Under the pieces are notes generated by a model. It saw only the letters and a program-made list of their open reading frames with translations. It did no database searches and had not been told where the DNA came from. A program made the translations under genes and the position numbers. 64,000 bases of DNA from Hafnia paralvei ATCC 29927 (GTDB lineage Bacteria > Pseudomonadota > Gammaproteobacteria > Enterobacterales > Enterobacteriaceae), in assembly GCF_001655005.1 (NCBI RefSeq), contig NZ_LXET01000063.1, forward strand, positions 116,158 to 180,157, in the 5' to 3' direction. This document shows, piece after piece, positions 8,054 through 16,730 of the stretch (positions are counted from its first letter, which is position 1; each line of letters starts with the position of its first letter).

Positions 8054-8869
8054 CTACTTCTCAAATACAAATTTGTTGATTGCTACAGCCACGCCATCTT
8101 CCTGATTGGTCGTGGTAACAAACTGAGCGGCTTCTTTAATGGAGGGCTCGGCATTTCCCATCGCTACACCAACGCCAGCATATTTCACCATTGCCAAATC
8201 GTTGCCGTGATCGCCAATACACATCACATTTTCACGTGGAATATTTAGGTATTCCGCCATTTGAGCAACCCCTTTTCCTTTATCGGCATCTTTGTTTAAG
8301 ATTTCGAGGAAGTTTGGGCTGCTTCTCACTATGGTATAGCGTTCATATGCTTCTGGAGGAATTCGTGCGATGGCTTTCTCCAACACCTCAGGATCATCGA
8401 TCATCATCACTTTAGGGAAGCACGTATTTTTATCCATTTCATCAACAGGACAGAAATAAAGAGGTATTCCAGTGATGAATGATTCCTGCACCGTGTGCTT
8501 ACTAATGTCGCGGTTTGCGGTATACAACTTGTGATGATCGAGTGCGTGAAAATGTGAGCCAATTTGGTGCGACAACGATTCGAGGTATAAATAGTCGTTA
8601 AAATCGAGCAGCGTTTCGAACAGCGGTTCCCCATTTTCGGCATGAACAATTAGACCGCCGTTATTGCAGAGGCAGTAGCATCCCGTTTTATCCAACTCCA
8701 ACTCTCGTAAATATTGCTGTGCGCCGATAAACGGACGTCCCGTCGCCAGCAATACGTGTACGCCCTGAGCTTTAGCCGCCAAAATAGCCTGTTTCACCGC
8801 AGGGGCAACCGCCCGATCGTTATTAAGTAAGGTTCCATCCAGATCTATAGCAATCAGTTTAATCGACAT
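8054..8869 (-). CDS. yidA: HAD-superfamily sugar phosphatase YidA
   Basis: Cof-type (class IIB) HAD phosphatase; E. coli YidA hydrolyses sugar phosphates such as erythrose 4-phosphate and glucose 1-phosphate. Motif I is IAIDLDGTL with nucleophile D9 and D11; motif II is in LLATGRPF, motif III is the Lys of DADKGKGVA, and motif IV is GDHGNDLAM. The ATG at 8869 (MSIKLIAI) has GGGA 7 nt upstream, giving 271 residues (E. coli 270). It follows gyrB as in E. coli, but yidB, which E. coli has nearby, is absent. Confidence 0.94.
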   Translation of the reverse strand: MSIKLIAIDLDGTLLNNDRAVAPAVKQAILAAKAQGVHVLLATGRPFIGAQQYLRELELDKTGCYCLCNNGGLIVHAENGEPLFETLLDFNDYLYLESLSHQIGSHFHALDHHKLYTANRDISKHTVQESFITGIPLYFCPVDEMDKNTCFPKVMMIDDPEVLEKAIARIPPEAYERYTIVRSSPNFLEILNKDADKGKGVAQMAEYLNIPRENVMCIGDHGNDLAMVKYAGVGVAMGNAEPSIKEAAQFVTTTNQEDGVAVAINKFVFEK

Positions 8870-8966
8870 CACATTTTCCCTTCGGATCAGAATAATAGTG
8901 TAACGGTAATCAATCTAGGCCAGGTTGTCATTGCTTATGCGAGGTAAAAATGAGGATCAAATACAT

Positions 8967-8993
8967 AAAAAAAGGGACGATAAATCGTCCCTT
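8967..8993 (-). terminator. Rho-independent terminator after gyrB
   Basis: AAGGGACGAT (972-981 of the 8-kb block, i.e. 8972-8981) pairs with ATCGTCCCTT (8984-8993). On the minus strand the stem is followed by seven Ts, giving a strong terminator 20 nt past the gyrB stop. Confidence 0.85.
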
Positions 8994-9012
8994 CTCGCTA
9001 ACTTCTTTAGGA

Positions 9013-11427
9013 TTAGAAGTCTAGGTTTGCTGCACGCAGCGCATTCTCTTCAATAAATGCACGACGAGGTTCAACCGCATCGCCCATCAATGTGGTGAAT
9101 AGCTGGTCAGCGGCCACAGCATCTTTCACAGTAACACGCAGCATACGACGGCTCTGCGGATCCATGGTGGTTTCCCACAGCTGCTCAGGGTTCATTTCAC
9201 CCAGACCTTTATAACGCTGGATAGCCAGACCGCGGCGAGACTCTTTCACTAACCACTCCAATGCCTGCTCGAAGCTGGTAATCGGCTGGCGGCGTTCACC
9301 ACGCATCACAAACGCACCGTCTTCGATCATATCACGCAACGTACCGCCCAAGTTGCAGATGCGACGGTATTCCGCGCCGTGAATAAAATCGAAGTCCAAT
9401 GGGTAATCAGTATCAACCCCATGAGTACGAATACGCAGCGACGGTTCAAACATCTGACGCTCGCGGTTTTCAGTCACAATCGCAGAGTACGTACTACCGT
9501 GAACTTCTTTCTCGTTCAGGATATTCACTAGAGACTCAATCCACTGCTGAACTTTAGCCTGATCGCCAAGATCGGCTTCCACCAACGTTGGATGGTAGAT
9601 CAACTGGTTCAACAGCGCCTTAGGATAACGACGCTCCATACGACCAATCAGTTTTTGAACCTGATAGTGCTCGGTCACCAACTTCTCTAAATGCTCGTTA
9701 GACATCGCTGGCGCATCCGCATTAATATGCAACTCAGCACCATCCAAGGCGATAGAAAGCTGGTACTGATCCATCGCATCGTCATCTTTAATGTACTGTT
9801 CCTGCTTACCTTTTTTCACTTTATAAAGTGGAGGCTGAGCAATAAACACATGACCACGTTCGATGATTTCAGGCATCTGGCGATAGAAGAAGGTCAACAG
9901 CAGCGTACGAATGTGCGAACCGTCGACGTCGGCATCGGTCATGATGATGATGCTGTGATAACGCAGCTTGTCAGGGTTATATTCGTCGCGCCCGATACCA
10001 CAGCCCAGTGCGGTAATCAGCGTGGCAACTTCCTGAGAAGAAAGCATTTTATCGAAACGCGCTTTCTCAACGTTCAGGATTTTACCTTTCAGCGGCAGGA
10101 TCGCCTGATTCTTACGGTTACGCCCCTGTTTTGCAGAGCCGCCCGCAGAGTCCCCTTCCACTAAGTACAGTTCAGAGTGGGCTGGGTCGCGTTCCTGACA
10201 GTCAGCCAGTTTGCCCGGCAGACCGGCTAAATCCAATGCGCCTTTACGACGTGTCATTTCACGCGCTTTACGCGCCGCTTCACGAGCACGAGCTGCATCA
10301 ATGATTTTGCCAACGACAATTTTTGCATCGCCCGGATTTTCTTGCAGATATTCGGCCAGCAGTTCGTTCATCTGGGTTTCAACCGCAGTTTTCACCTCAG
10401 ATGAAACCAGCTTATCTTTAGTCTGAGAAGAGAACTTAGGATCTGGAACCTTAACAGAAACGACCGCAATCAAACCTTCACGCGCATCGTCACCGGTGGC
10501 GCTAACTTTGGCTTTTTTGCTGTAGCCTTCTTTTTCCATGTAGCTATTCAGGGTACGTGTCATCGCGGCACGGAAACCGGCCAAGTGAGTACCACCGTCG
10601 CGCTGTGGAATGTTGTTGGTAAAGCAGTAGATGTTTTCCTGGAAACCATCGTTCCACTGCAACGCAACTTCAACGCCGATATCATCTTTCACGGTAGAGA
10701 AATAGAACACGTTTGGATGGATCGGAGTTTTATTCTTGTTCAGATACTCTACGAACGCTTTGATACCGCCTTCATAGTGGAAATGATCTTCACGGTTGTC
10801 GCGTTTATCACGCAGGCGGATAGACACGCCGGAGTTCAAGAAAGAGAGCTCACGCAAGCGCTTAGCCAAAATGTCATACTGGAATTCAGTATGATTGGAG
10901 AACGTCTCCATACTTGGCCAGAAACGCACGGTTGTACCGGTCGTTTCAGTGTCACCAACCACTTTCAGAGGGAATTGAGGTACGCCATGCGCGTAGGTCT
11001 GCTCGTGAACTTTACCTTCACGGCGGATAACCAATTCCAGTTTCTCAGACAAGGCGTTAACCACGGAAACACCCACGCCGTGCAAACCGCCAGAAACTTT
11101 GTAGGAGTTATCATCAAACTTACCACCGGCATGCAGCACGGTCATGATAACTTCAGCGGCAGAAACACCTTCTTCTTCATGCAGGCCAGTAGGAATACCA
11201 CGGCCATCATCCTGCACCGACACCGAGTTGTCGCTATGGATGGTAACGATAATGTCTTTACAGTAGCCAGCGAGCGCCTCGTCAATCGCGTTGTCCACCA
11301 CCTCGAATACCATATGGTGCAGACCGGTTCCGTCATCGGTATCACCGATGTACATGCCCGGGCGTTTACGCACGGCGTCCAGCCCTTTTAATACCTTGAT
11401 ACTTGAGGAGTCATAAGTATTTGACAT
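9013..11427 (-). CDS. gyrB: DNA gyrase subunit B
   Basis: ATPase subunit of gyrase, which introduces negative supercoils. 804 residues as in E. coli. GHKL ATPase motifs: VVDNAIDEA (E42 region), DDGRGIP, GLHGVGVSVVNALS. The TOPRIM domain shows EGDSAGGSAKQGRNRKNQA and DADVDGSHIRTLLLTF, with the Mg-binding E and D residues intact. The C-terminus RYKGLGEMNPEQLWETTMD contacts GyrA. The gene is last in the dnaA-dnaN-recF-gyrB cluster; 30 bp separate it from recF and a strong terminator follows it. Confidence 0.99.
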   Translation of the reverse strand: MSNTYDSSSIKVLKGLDAVRKRPGMYIGDTDDGTGLHHMVFEVVDNAIDEALAGYCKDIIVTIHSDNSVSVQDDGRGIPTGLHEEEGVSAAEVIMTVLHAGGKFDDNSYKVSGGLHGVGVSVVNALSEKLELVIRREGKVHEQTYAHGVPQFPLKVVGDTETTGTTVRFWPSMETFSNHTEFQYDILAKRLRELSFLNSGVSIRLRDKRDNREDHFHYEGGIKAFVEYLNKNKTPIHPNVFYFSTVKDDIGVEVALQWNDGFQENIYCFTNNIPQRDGGTHLAGFRAAMTRTLNSYMEKEGYSKKAKVSATGDDAREGLIAVVSVKVPDPKFSSQTKDKLVSSEVKTAVETQMNELLAEYLQENPGDAKIVVGKIIDAARAREAARKAREMTRRKGALDLAGLPGKLADCQERDPAHSELYLVEGDSAGGSAKQGRNRKNQAILPLKGKILNVEKARFDKMLSSQEVATLITALGCGIGRDEYNPDKLRYHSIIIMTDADVDGSHIRTLLLTFFYRQMPEIIERGHVFIAQPPLYKVKKGKQEQYIKDDDAMDQYQLSIALDGAELHINADAPAMSNEHLEKLVTEHYQVQKLIGRMERRYPKALLNQLIYHPTLVEADLGDQAKVQQWIESLVNILNEKEVHGSTYSAIVTENRERQMFEPSLRIRTHGVDTDYPLDFDFIHGAEYRRICNLGGTLRDMIEDGAFVMRGERRQPITSFEQALEWLVKESRRGLAIQRYKGLGEMNPEQLWETTMDPQSRRMLRVTVKDAVAADQLFTTLMGDAVEPRRAFIEENALRAANLDF

Positions 11428-11457
11428 CAGCCTTTCTCGCTCATTAAAAAACTGTGA

Positions 11458-12534
11458 TTAAACCGCTATTTTACCTTGTTCCACGCGGAACATCTTGCCC
11501 TTTTCATCAACCATATCGGAGACCTGTTCTGCACTTACTGCGCTCACAAAAACCTGCGCGCCAGTTGCCTTCAAACGGTCGGCCAATAAACGTCGGCGAC
11601 CGGTATCCAGCTCAGAAGCAAAATCATCGATAAGGTACAGGCAACGGCGACCGCTGTGGCGGGTAAGATATTCACCCTGTGCCAAACGCAGCGCGCACAT
11701 CAGTAATTTCAGTTGTCCACGGGAAAGTAAATCCTCAACCGGTGTACCTTCTGCCCGGATGCGGAAATCAGCCTTGTGTGGACCCACTGCGGTATAGGTC
11801 AGAGCTCTGTCGCGTTCAAATTGACGCTCCAGCAACTCTCCGTAGTCGCTTTCTTTATCCCAACCACGCTGGAATGAAAACGTTAGCGCAAACTCAGGCA
11901 GAAACTGCGCGCAGGTAGCGCTAATATCTTCCGCTATCGCCGCGCTGTACTGCGCGCGTAATGCACTAATACGTTCAGCCAGCGGAATCAATTCCTGATC
12001 CCAAGGACGTAGTTGAGAGTAACGCGTAACCTGTCTAAGCGCCGCGTTACGCTGCTTGAGTAACCGCTTAAGATTGCTCCAAGCAACAAAAAAACCAGGG
12101 TCGCTGTGAAAACATCCCCAGTCGAGAAAAGCGCGCCGAAACTTTGGCCCGCCATTCAATAAAGTAAAACCTTCCGGCGTGATAAGCTGCATCGGCAACA
12201 TTTGCGCGAGCTCAGCCACCTTATGCCCATCACTACCGTCAATACGCACTTTACTATCGCCCGCCCGACTTTTGCTCAGTCCGACCGAAAGCTCACGCTC
12301 GGCTCCGGTATCAATGCGGCCATGCAGCACAAATTCATTCTGATCGTGACGAATCACTCGCCCTGCTTGCAAGCTACGAAAAGCCCGCCCGTGCCCCAGC
12401 GTATAGATAGCTTCGAGCACGCTGGTTTTTCCGCTGCCGTTAGCACCGACCAGAAAGTTGAATCCCTCAGCGGGAGCGAGATCCGCAGACTCAATATTGC
12501 GAAAATCGCGGATCGTCAGACGCGTTAAAGCCAT
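11458..12534 (-). CDS. recF: DNA replication and repair protein RecF
   Basis: SMC-like ATPase that loads RecA at single-strand gaps with RecO and RecR. Walker A is GANGSGKTS (about residues 30-38), the ABC-like signature is LSRGQLKLLM and Walker B is CLYLIDDFASELD. 358 residues against 357 in E. coli. The ATG at 12534 (MALTRLTI) is preferred over a TTG one codon earlier; the ribosome site is weak, usual for this gene, which is normally coupled to dnaN. Here that coupling is interrupted by an ERIC element. Confidence 0.98.
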   Translation of the reverse strand: MALTRLTIRDFRNIESADLAPAEGFNFLVGANGSGKTSVLEAIYTLGHGRAFRSLQAGRVIRHDQNEFVLHGRIDTGAERELSVGLSKSRAGDSKVRIDGSDGHKVAELAQMLPMQLITPEGFTLLNGGPKFRRAFLDWGCFHSDPGFFVAWSNLKRLLKQRNAALRQVTRYSQLRPWDQELIPLAERISALRAQYSAAIAEDISATCAQFLPEFALTFSFQRGWDKESDYGELLERQFERDRALTYTAVGPHKADFRIRAEGTPVEDLLSRGQLKLLMCALRLAQGEYLTRHSGRRCLYLIDDFASELDTGRRRLLADRLKATGAQVFVSAVSAEQVSDMVDEKGKMFRVEQGKIAV

Positions 12535-12565
12535 CAAAAGCTATTCCGAGCAAAGCCAACATTCA

Positions 12566-12690
12566 TATACCCTAAATAATTCGGGCTGCAAGAAGGTGGT
12601 CACTGAGCGAATCCCCAGCATCTTACGTCAGTAAGTGACTGGGTGAACGAAGGCAGCCAACGCACGTGCAGTTCGAAGTATGATGGGTAT
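12566..12690. repeat. ERIC element between dnaN and recF
   Basis: About 125 bp with ends TATACCC (12566-12572) and GGGTAT (12685-12690) in inverse orientation and the core TGAGCGAATCCCCAGCATCT followed by TACGTCAGTAAGTGACTGGG. This matches the enterobacterial repetitive intergenic consensus (GTGAATCCCCAGGAGCTTAC...AAGTAAGTGACTGGGGTGAGCG) in length, ends and central palindrome. It abuts the dnaN stop codon with two bases between. In E. coli dnaN and recF lie directly next to each other, so the element was inserted within the operon and is transcribed with it. Confidence 0.92.
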
Positions 12691-12692
12691 GG

Positions 12693-13793
12693 TTACAAGC
12701 GCATTGGCATGACTACATAGGCCGCCGACTGGCTGGCCGCGTCTTCAATCTGTACGCTGGATACTGAGTCAGTCAGCAGCATATGCACGTCTTCGCATTT
12801 GAGAGCGTTGAGCACATCCAAAACGTAGCTCACGTTAAAACCGATTTCTAAATCGGTTCCTTCGTAGTTGACGTCTAGAATTTCTTCCGCTTCTTCCTGC
12901 TCAGGGTTATTCGCCGTAATTTTCAGCTGGTTATGGCTGACATACAGACGCACGCCACGGAATTTTTCATTGGATAAAATGGCAGCACGTGCAAATGCTT
13001 GCTTGAGCTCATCACAACCTGCTTTTAACGTTTTGTCCGGATTTTTCGGCAATACGCGGCGATAGTCAGGGAAACGACCGTCGACCAGCTTAGAAGTAAA
13101 GATGAAACCACCTACATGAGCACGAATATTGTTGCTACCAATTTGCAGGCGCAGCGGCGTTTCACCACCATCCAGCAAACGGGACAACTCCATAACACCT
13201 TTACGCGGCACAATGACGGAATGGCTCGGCACACTCTGACCAATAGGCATTGAACATACCGCAAGGCGGTGACCATCGGTCGCCACGGTGCGCAACTCTT
13301 CACCTTCGGTTTCAAACAGCATACCGTTCAGGTAATAGCGCACATCCTGATGAGCCATAGAGAATTGAGTTGCCTCAATCAGCTTTTTCAGCGTCGCCTG
13401 TGGCAGCGTGAATTCCACTTCGCTCTGCCAGTCATCCAAATTAGGGAAATCAGCAGCAGGCAGCGTAGACAGAGAAAAGCGGCTACGCCCAGAACGTACC
13501 AGCATGCGATCGCCGTCTAAAACAACGGTGATTTCCGCACCGTCTGGCAGACCACGGCAGATATCGAAAAACTTACGCGCAGGTACCGTTGTTGCCCCTG
13601 TCTCATGCTCTTGAGCAAGAGGAACTCGGGCGATCATTTCCATTTCAAGGTCTGTGCCTGTCAGCAATAGATGGCCGTCTTCAACCTGCAACAGCAGATT
13701 ACCAAGAATAGGCAACGTTGGTCGGCCACCCAGCGGGCTGCTCACCTGTTGCAACGGCTTTAGCAGATGTTCACGTTCAACAATAAATTTCAT
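12693..13793 (-). CDS. dnaN: DNA polymerase III beta subunit (sliding clamp)
   Basis: Ring-shaped processivity clamp, 366 residues as in E. coli, made of three repeated domains. The start MKFIVEREHLLKPLQQVSSP and end QSAAYVVMPMRL (clamp-peptide-binding region) are almost identical to E. coli. The gene begins 24 bp after dnaA and is expected to be cotranscribed with it. Its stop lies two bases from an ERIC element that separates it from recF. Confidence 0.99.
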   Translation of the reverse strand: MKFIVEREHLLKPLQQVSSPLGGRPTLPILGNLLLQVEDGHLLLTGTDLEMEMIARVPLAQEHETGATTVPARKFFDICRGLPDGAEITVVLDGDRMLVRSGRSRFSLSTLPAADFPNLDDWQSEVEFTLPQATLKKLIEATQFSMAHQDVRYYLNGMLFETEGEELRTVATDGHRLAVCSMPIGQSVPSHSVIVPRKGVMELSRLLDGGETPLRLQIGSNNIRAHVGGFIFTSKLVDGRFPDYRRVLPKNPDKTLKAGCDELKQAFARAAILSNEKFRGVRLYVSHNQLKITANNPEQEEAEEILDVNYEGTDLEIGFNVSYVLDVLNALKCEDVHMLLTDSVSSVQIEDAASQSAAYVVMPMRL

Positions 13794-13817
13794 ATCGCTA
13801 CGATGACTGTTATTTGA

Positions 13818-15218
13818 TTAGGATGACAACGTTCTGATTAAATTAGAAAAATCTTCTTTGATGTCGTGGCTTTCTTCACGCAGCTGTTCAATCTTACGAC
13901 AGGCATGCAAGACCGTTGTATGGTCACGACCACCAAAAGCATCACCGATTTCTGGCAAGCTGTGGTTAGTCAGCTCCTTTGCTAACGCCATCGCCATTTG
14001 ACGCGGGCGGGCAACGGAGCGGGAACGGCGTTTAGACAGTAAGTCTGCCACCTTGATTTTATAATACTCAGCCACCGTCTTCTGGATATTATCGATGGTG
14101 ACGAGTTTTTCCTGCAAGGCAAGCAGATCACGTAGCGCTTCACGCACAAAATCGATGGTAATAGCGCGGCCGGTAAAGTTGGCATTCGCAATCACTCGGT
14201 TCAGTGCGCCCTCAAGCTCACGTACATTAGAGCGTAGACGTTTTGCGATGAAAAAGGCGACTTCGCCCGGCAGACGAATGTCATTTTCATCAGCTTTTTT
14301 CATCAGAATCGCAACGCGTGTCTCTAACTCTGGTGGCTCAATGGCTACGGTCAGCCCCCAACCAAAACGCGATTTCAGACGATCTTCTACGCCATTAATC
14401 TCTTTTGGATAGCGGTCTGACGTCAGAATAATTTGCTGATTACCTTCAAGCAAAGCGTTAAAGGTATGGAAGAACTCTTCCTGCGAACGCTCTTTGTTGG
14501 CAAAAAACTGGATATCATCGATAAGCAGAGCATCAACGGAACGATAGTAACGTTTGAACTCTTCGATTGCGTTATTTTGCAGGGCTTTGACCATATCCTG
14601 AACAAAACGCTCAGAGTGCATGTAAACCACTTTAGCATTGGCTTTGCGAGCCATAATGCCATTACCTACCGCATGCAGAAGGTGAGTTTTACCTAAGCCC
14701 GTACCACCGTATAAGAACAGCGGATTATAAGCACCCCCAGGATTATCAGCCACCTGACGCGCCGCCGCGCGGGCCAGTTGGTTAGACTTACCCTCAACAA
14801 AGTTATCAAACGTATGCTTAGGATTCACATTCGAGCGATAAGACAATTCAGGCTGCGCGGGAGAGTTATCCCAACTAGGACGCATAGGCGCTACGTTGCG
14901 AGCCGCAGTCTGAATGACCGGCGCTGAAACACTGGCCATCACCGGACTTTGAACGGGTATAGCAGCCGTCGCAGGTTTGGTTCCAACTTCAAAACGGAGA
15001 ACAGGTGCGTCGCTACCACAAAAATCGTTCAACAATCCGTTGATGTTGTTGAGATATTTGTCACGAACCCAATCCAATACGAAACGGTTAGGAGCATACA
15101 GCGCCAGGGTATTGTCACTCAGTTCCGCCTGTAAAGGACGGATCCACATACTAAATTCTGTGGCAGGTAACTCATCCTGCAATCGGGCAAGACACTGCTG
15201 CCAAAGCGAAAGTGACAC
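13818..15218 (-). CDS. dnaA: Chromosomal replication initiator DnaA
   Basis: AAA+ ATPase that binds DnaA boxes and opens oriC, which lies about 32 kb to the right. Domain I is at the N-terminus (SLSLWQQCLARLQDELPATE), followed by a variable linker; Walker A is GGTGLGKTH, Walker B ALLIDDIQF, the sensor II region NVRELEGALNRV, and the DNA-binding signature GGRDHTTVLHACRKI. A GTG at 15218 with GGAG 7 nt upstream gives 466 residues (E. coli 467, also GTG). An in-frame GTG four codons upstream is less likely. Confidence 0.98.
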   Translation of the reverse strand: MSLSLWQQCLARLQDELPATEFSMWIRPLQAELSDNTLALYAPNRFVLDWVRDKYLNNINGLLNDFCGSDAPVLRFEVGTKPATAAIPVQSPVMASVSAPVIQTAARNVAPMRPSWDNSPAQPELSYRSNVNPKHTFDNFVEGKSNQLARAAARQVADNPGGAYNPLFLYGGTGLGKTHLLHAVGNGIMARKANAKVVYMHSERFVQDMVKALQNNAIEEFKRYYRSVDALLIDDIQFFANKERSQEEFFHTFNALLEGNQQIILTSDRYPKEINGVEDRLKSRFGWGLTVAIEPPELETRVAILMKKADENDIRLPGEVAFFIAKRLRSNVRELEGALNRVIANANFTGRAITIDFVREALRDLLALQEKLVTIDNIQKTVAEYYKIKVADLLSKRRSRSVARPRQMAMALAKELTNHSLPEIGDAFGGRDHTTVLHACRKIEQLREESHDIKEDFSNLIRTLSS

Positions 15219-15992
15219 GGCGGACTCCACTCGAACAAGATCAAAAAGAAATGAATAGGATACTTAGACTGACTTTTTTTGACGCATATGATCGTTTGAA
15301 CCTCGTCAAGGCTCTGTTTCGCACAAAAGATGCTGGGATCTTAATAAATGGAAAGATCATAAACAGGTTACCCACAAGTAAACCATCACATACGAATCGC
15401 TTTTTAAACGCGATGTATAAAATTTCGTTATCTCCAACGCACCAAAGATCTGGATCGCAATCGGAATGGCGGATCATAGCGTAAATCACACAGAAGATCC
15501 TCCCCTTCTGCACAGATTAGATCGATTTTATCCACAGGCAAGATTCAAATGAAGAGTTTATACTTTTATGTCGTTTGTCCAGCGTTAAACCGTCCACAGA
15601 TCCCATATTTTCAGATTTCGCTGGTGAATAATGCATCACGGATCGCCACATTATCTAGAAGGATCTTGGTTAGATCCTTGCGCTTTGATAGGGAGTCCGT
15701 ATAATTTCCCACCCACGCGTTGCGCCTGAGTTCTGTTTGGTGGTTTTTTTCATCACTTTTACAGGCCTCAAACCTATGTATCTCTTAGGGACTATTTAGG
15801 GATGCGACGGTGATTGAGGCTCACGTTAGTGAAATTCGGTTGAGCTATCTTGCGATGAGAATTGACTCAGGACTGTACAATTATTACAATCCCGCCTCTT
15901 TATATATGCGATTGAGGCGTCGGTCGTTCTCACGCCGAGTAGCCAAACGCGTTTACTGATCAGTAATTATTTAAGTTTAGGTAGAAATCGCT
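15219..15992. promoter_or_regulatory. Divergent dnaA/rpmH control region, GATC-rich
   Basis: A 774-bp gap with no gene. DnaA boxes: TTATCCACA at 15528-15536 (perfect) and TTACCCACA at 15368-15376 (one change). I count about 13 GATC Dam sites between 15235 and 15685, far above chance, as in the SeqA-controlled E. coli dnaA promoter region. A rightward promoter-like site TTGCGC-N16-TATAAT lies at 15678-15705, and the rpmH promoter at 15862-15890. The exact dnaA promoters were not resolved. Confidence 0.75.
15862..15890 (+). promoter_or_regulatory. Sigma-70 promoter of rpmH-rnpA
   Basis: TTGACT (15862-15867), 17-nt spacer, TACAAT (15885-15890); both hexamers are one base from consensus. It lies about 100 bp upstream of rpmH. 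Confidence 0.8.
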
Positions 15993-16133
15993 ATGAAACG
16001 CACTTTCCAACCGTCCGTATTGAAACGTAACCGTTCACACGGTTTCCGTGCTCGTATGGCAACCAAAAATGGTCGTCAGGTTCTGGCCCGCCGTCGTGCG
16101 AAAGGCCGTACTCGTCTGACCGTTTCTAAGTAA
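15993..16133 (+). CDS. rpmH: Ribosomal protein L34
   Basis: A 46-residue, highly basic large-subunit protein. Starts MKRTFQPSVLKRNRSHGFRA and ends GRTRLTVSK, the same as E. coli L34 at almost every position. It is the first gene of the rpmH-rnpA-yidD-yidC cluster, 15 bp before the GTG start of rnpA. Confidence 0.99.
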   Translation: MKRTFQPSVLKRNRSHGFRARMATKNGRQVLARRRAKGRTRLTVSK

Positions 16134-16148
16134 TAAAGCTAACCCTCT

Positions 16149-16508
16149 GTGGTTAAGCTAGCATTTCCTAGGGAGTTACGTTTGTTAACTCCCAATCATT
16201 TCAATTTCGTCTTCCAGCAACCGCAACGAGCCGGCACTCCTCAAATTACCATACTCGGCCGTATGAACACGCTGGGGCATCCCCGCATCGGTCTTACAGT
16301 CGCTAAAAAATATGTCAAGCGTGCGCATGAGCGTAACCGGATTAAGCGTTTAACGCGCGAAAGCTTCCGTTTAAGCCAACATTCGCTGCCTGCCATGGAT
16401 TTTGTGGTAATTGCTAAAAAAGGGGTTCAGGAGCTCGATAATCGGGCGCTGACAGAGATTTTGGAAAAGTTATGGCGTCGTCATTGTCGGCAAGCTCGCG
16501 TATCCTAA
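16149..16508 (+). CDS. rnpA: Ribonuclease P protein component
   Basis: Protein cofactor of RNase P, which removes tRNA 5' leaders together with the M1 RNA. 119 residues as in E. coli, beginning at a GTG (VKLAFPRELRLL). The conserved RNR motif is in RAHERNRIKRLTRESFR (about residues 55-72), which binds catalytic metals and RNA. Its 3' end overlaps yidD by 37 bp, an arrangement kept across bacteria. Confidence 0.98.
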   Translation: MVKLAFPRELRLLTPNHFNFVFQQPQRAGTPQITILGRMNTLGHPRIGLTVAKKYVKRAHERNRIKRLTRESFRLSQHSLPAMDFVVIAKKGVQELDNRALTEILEKLWRRHCRQARVS

Positions 16509-16729
16509 TAAAGCTGATACGCGGGTATCAGCTTTTCATTAGTCCGCTGCTCGGACCACATTGTCGTTTCAGACCAACCTGCTCACAGTACGGAATTGAG
16601 GCATTGAGCAGGTTTGGAATGATAAAAGGCAGTTGGTTGACACTGAAACGCGTATTAAAATGCCACCCTTTGAACCCAGGTGGTGATGATCCCGTGCCGC
16701 CGAAAACTGACGATAACAGAGAACATTAA
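16472..16729 (+). CDS. yidD: Membrane protein insertion efficiency factor YidD
   Basis: Small amphipathic membrane-associated protein, 85 residues as in E. coli, thought to assist insertion by YidC. The family motif with paired cysteines, GPHCRFRPTCSQYGIEAL (about residues 27-44), and KCHPLNPGGDDPV are present. It overlaps rnpA at its start and ends one base before the yidC ATG, so translation is probably coupled. Confidence 0.96.
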   Translation: MASSLSASSRILIKLIRGYQLFISPLLGPHCRFRPTCSQYGIEALSRFGMIKGSWLTLKRVLKCHPLNPGGDDPVPPKTDDNREH

Positions 16730-16730
16730 G

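Noticed and set aside
10585..11391. 268-codon open frame on the plus strand
   Set aside because: It lies antisense inside gyrB; long antisense frames are expected opposite a strongly biased gene and there is no homology or ribosome site.
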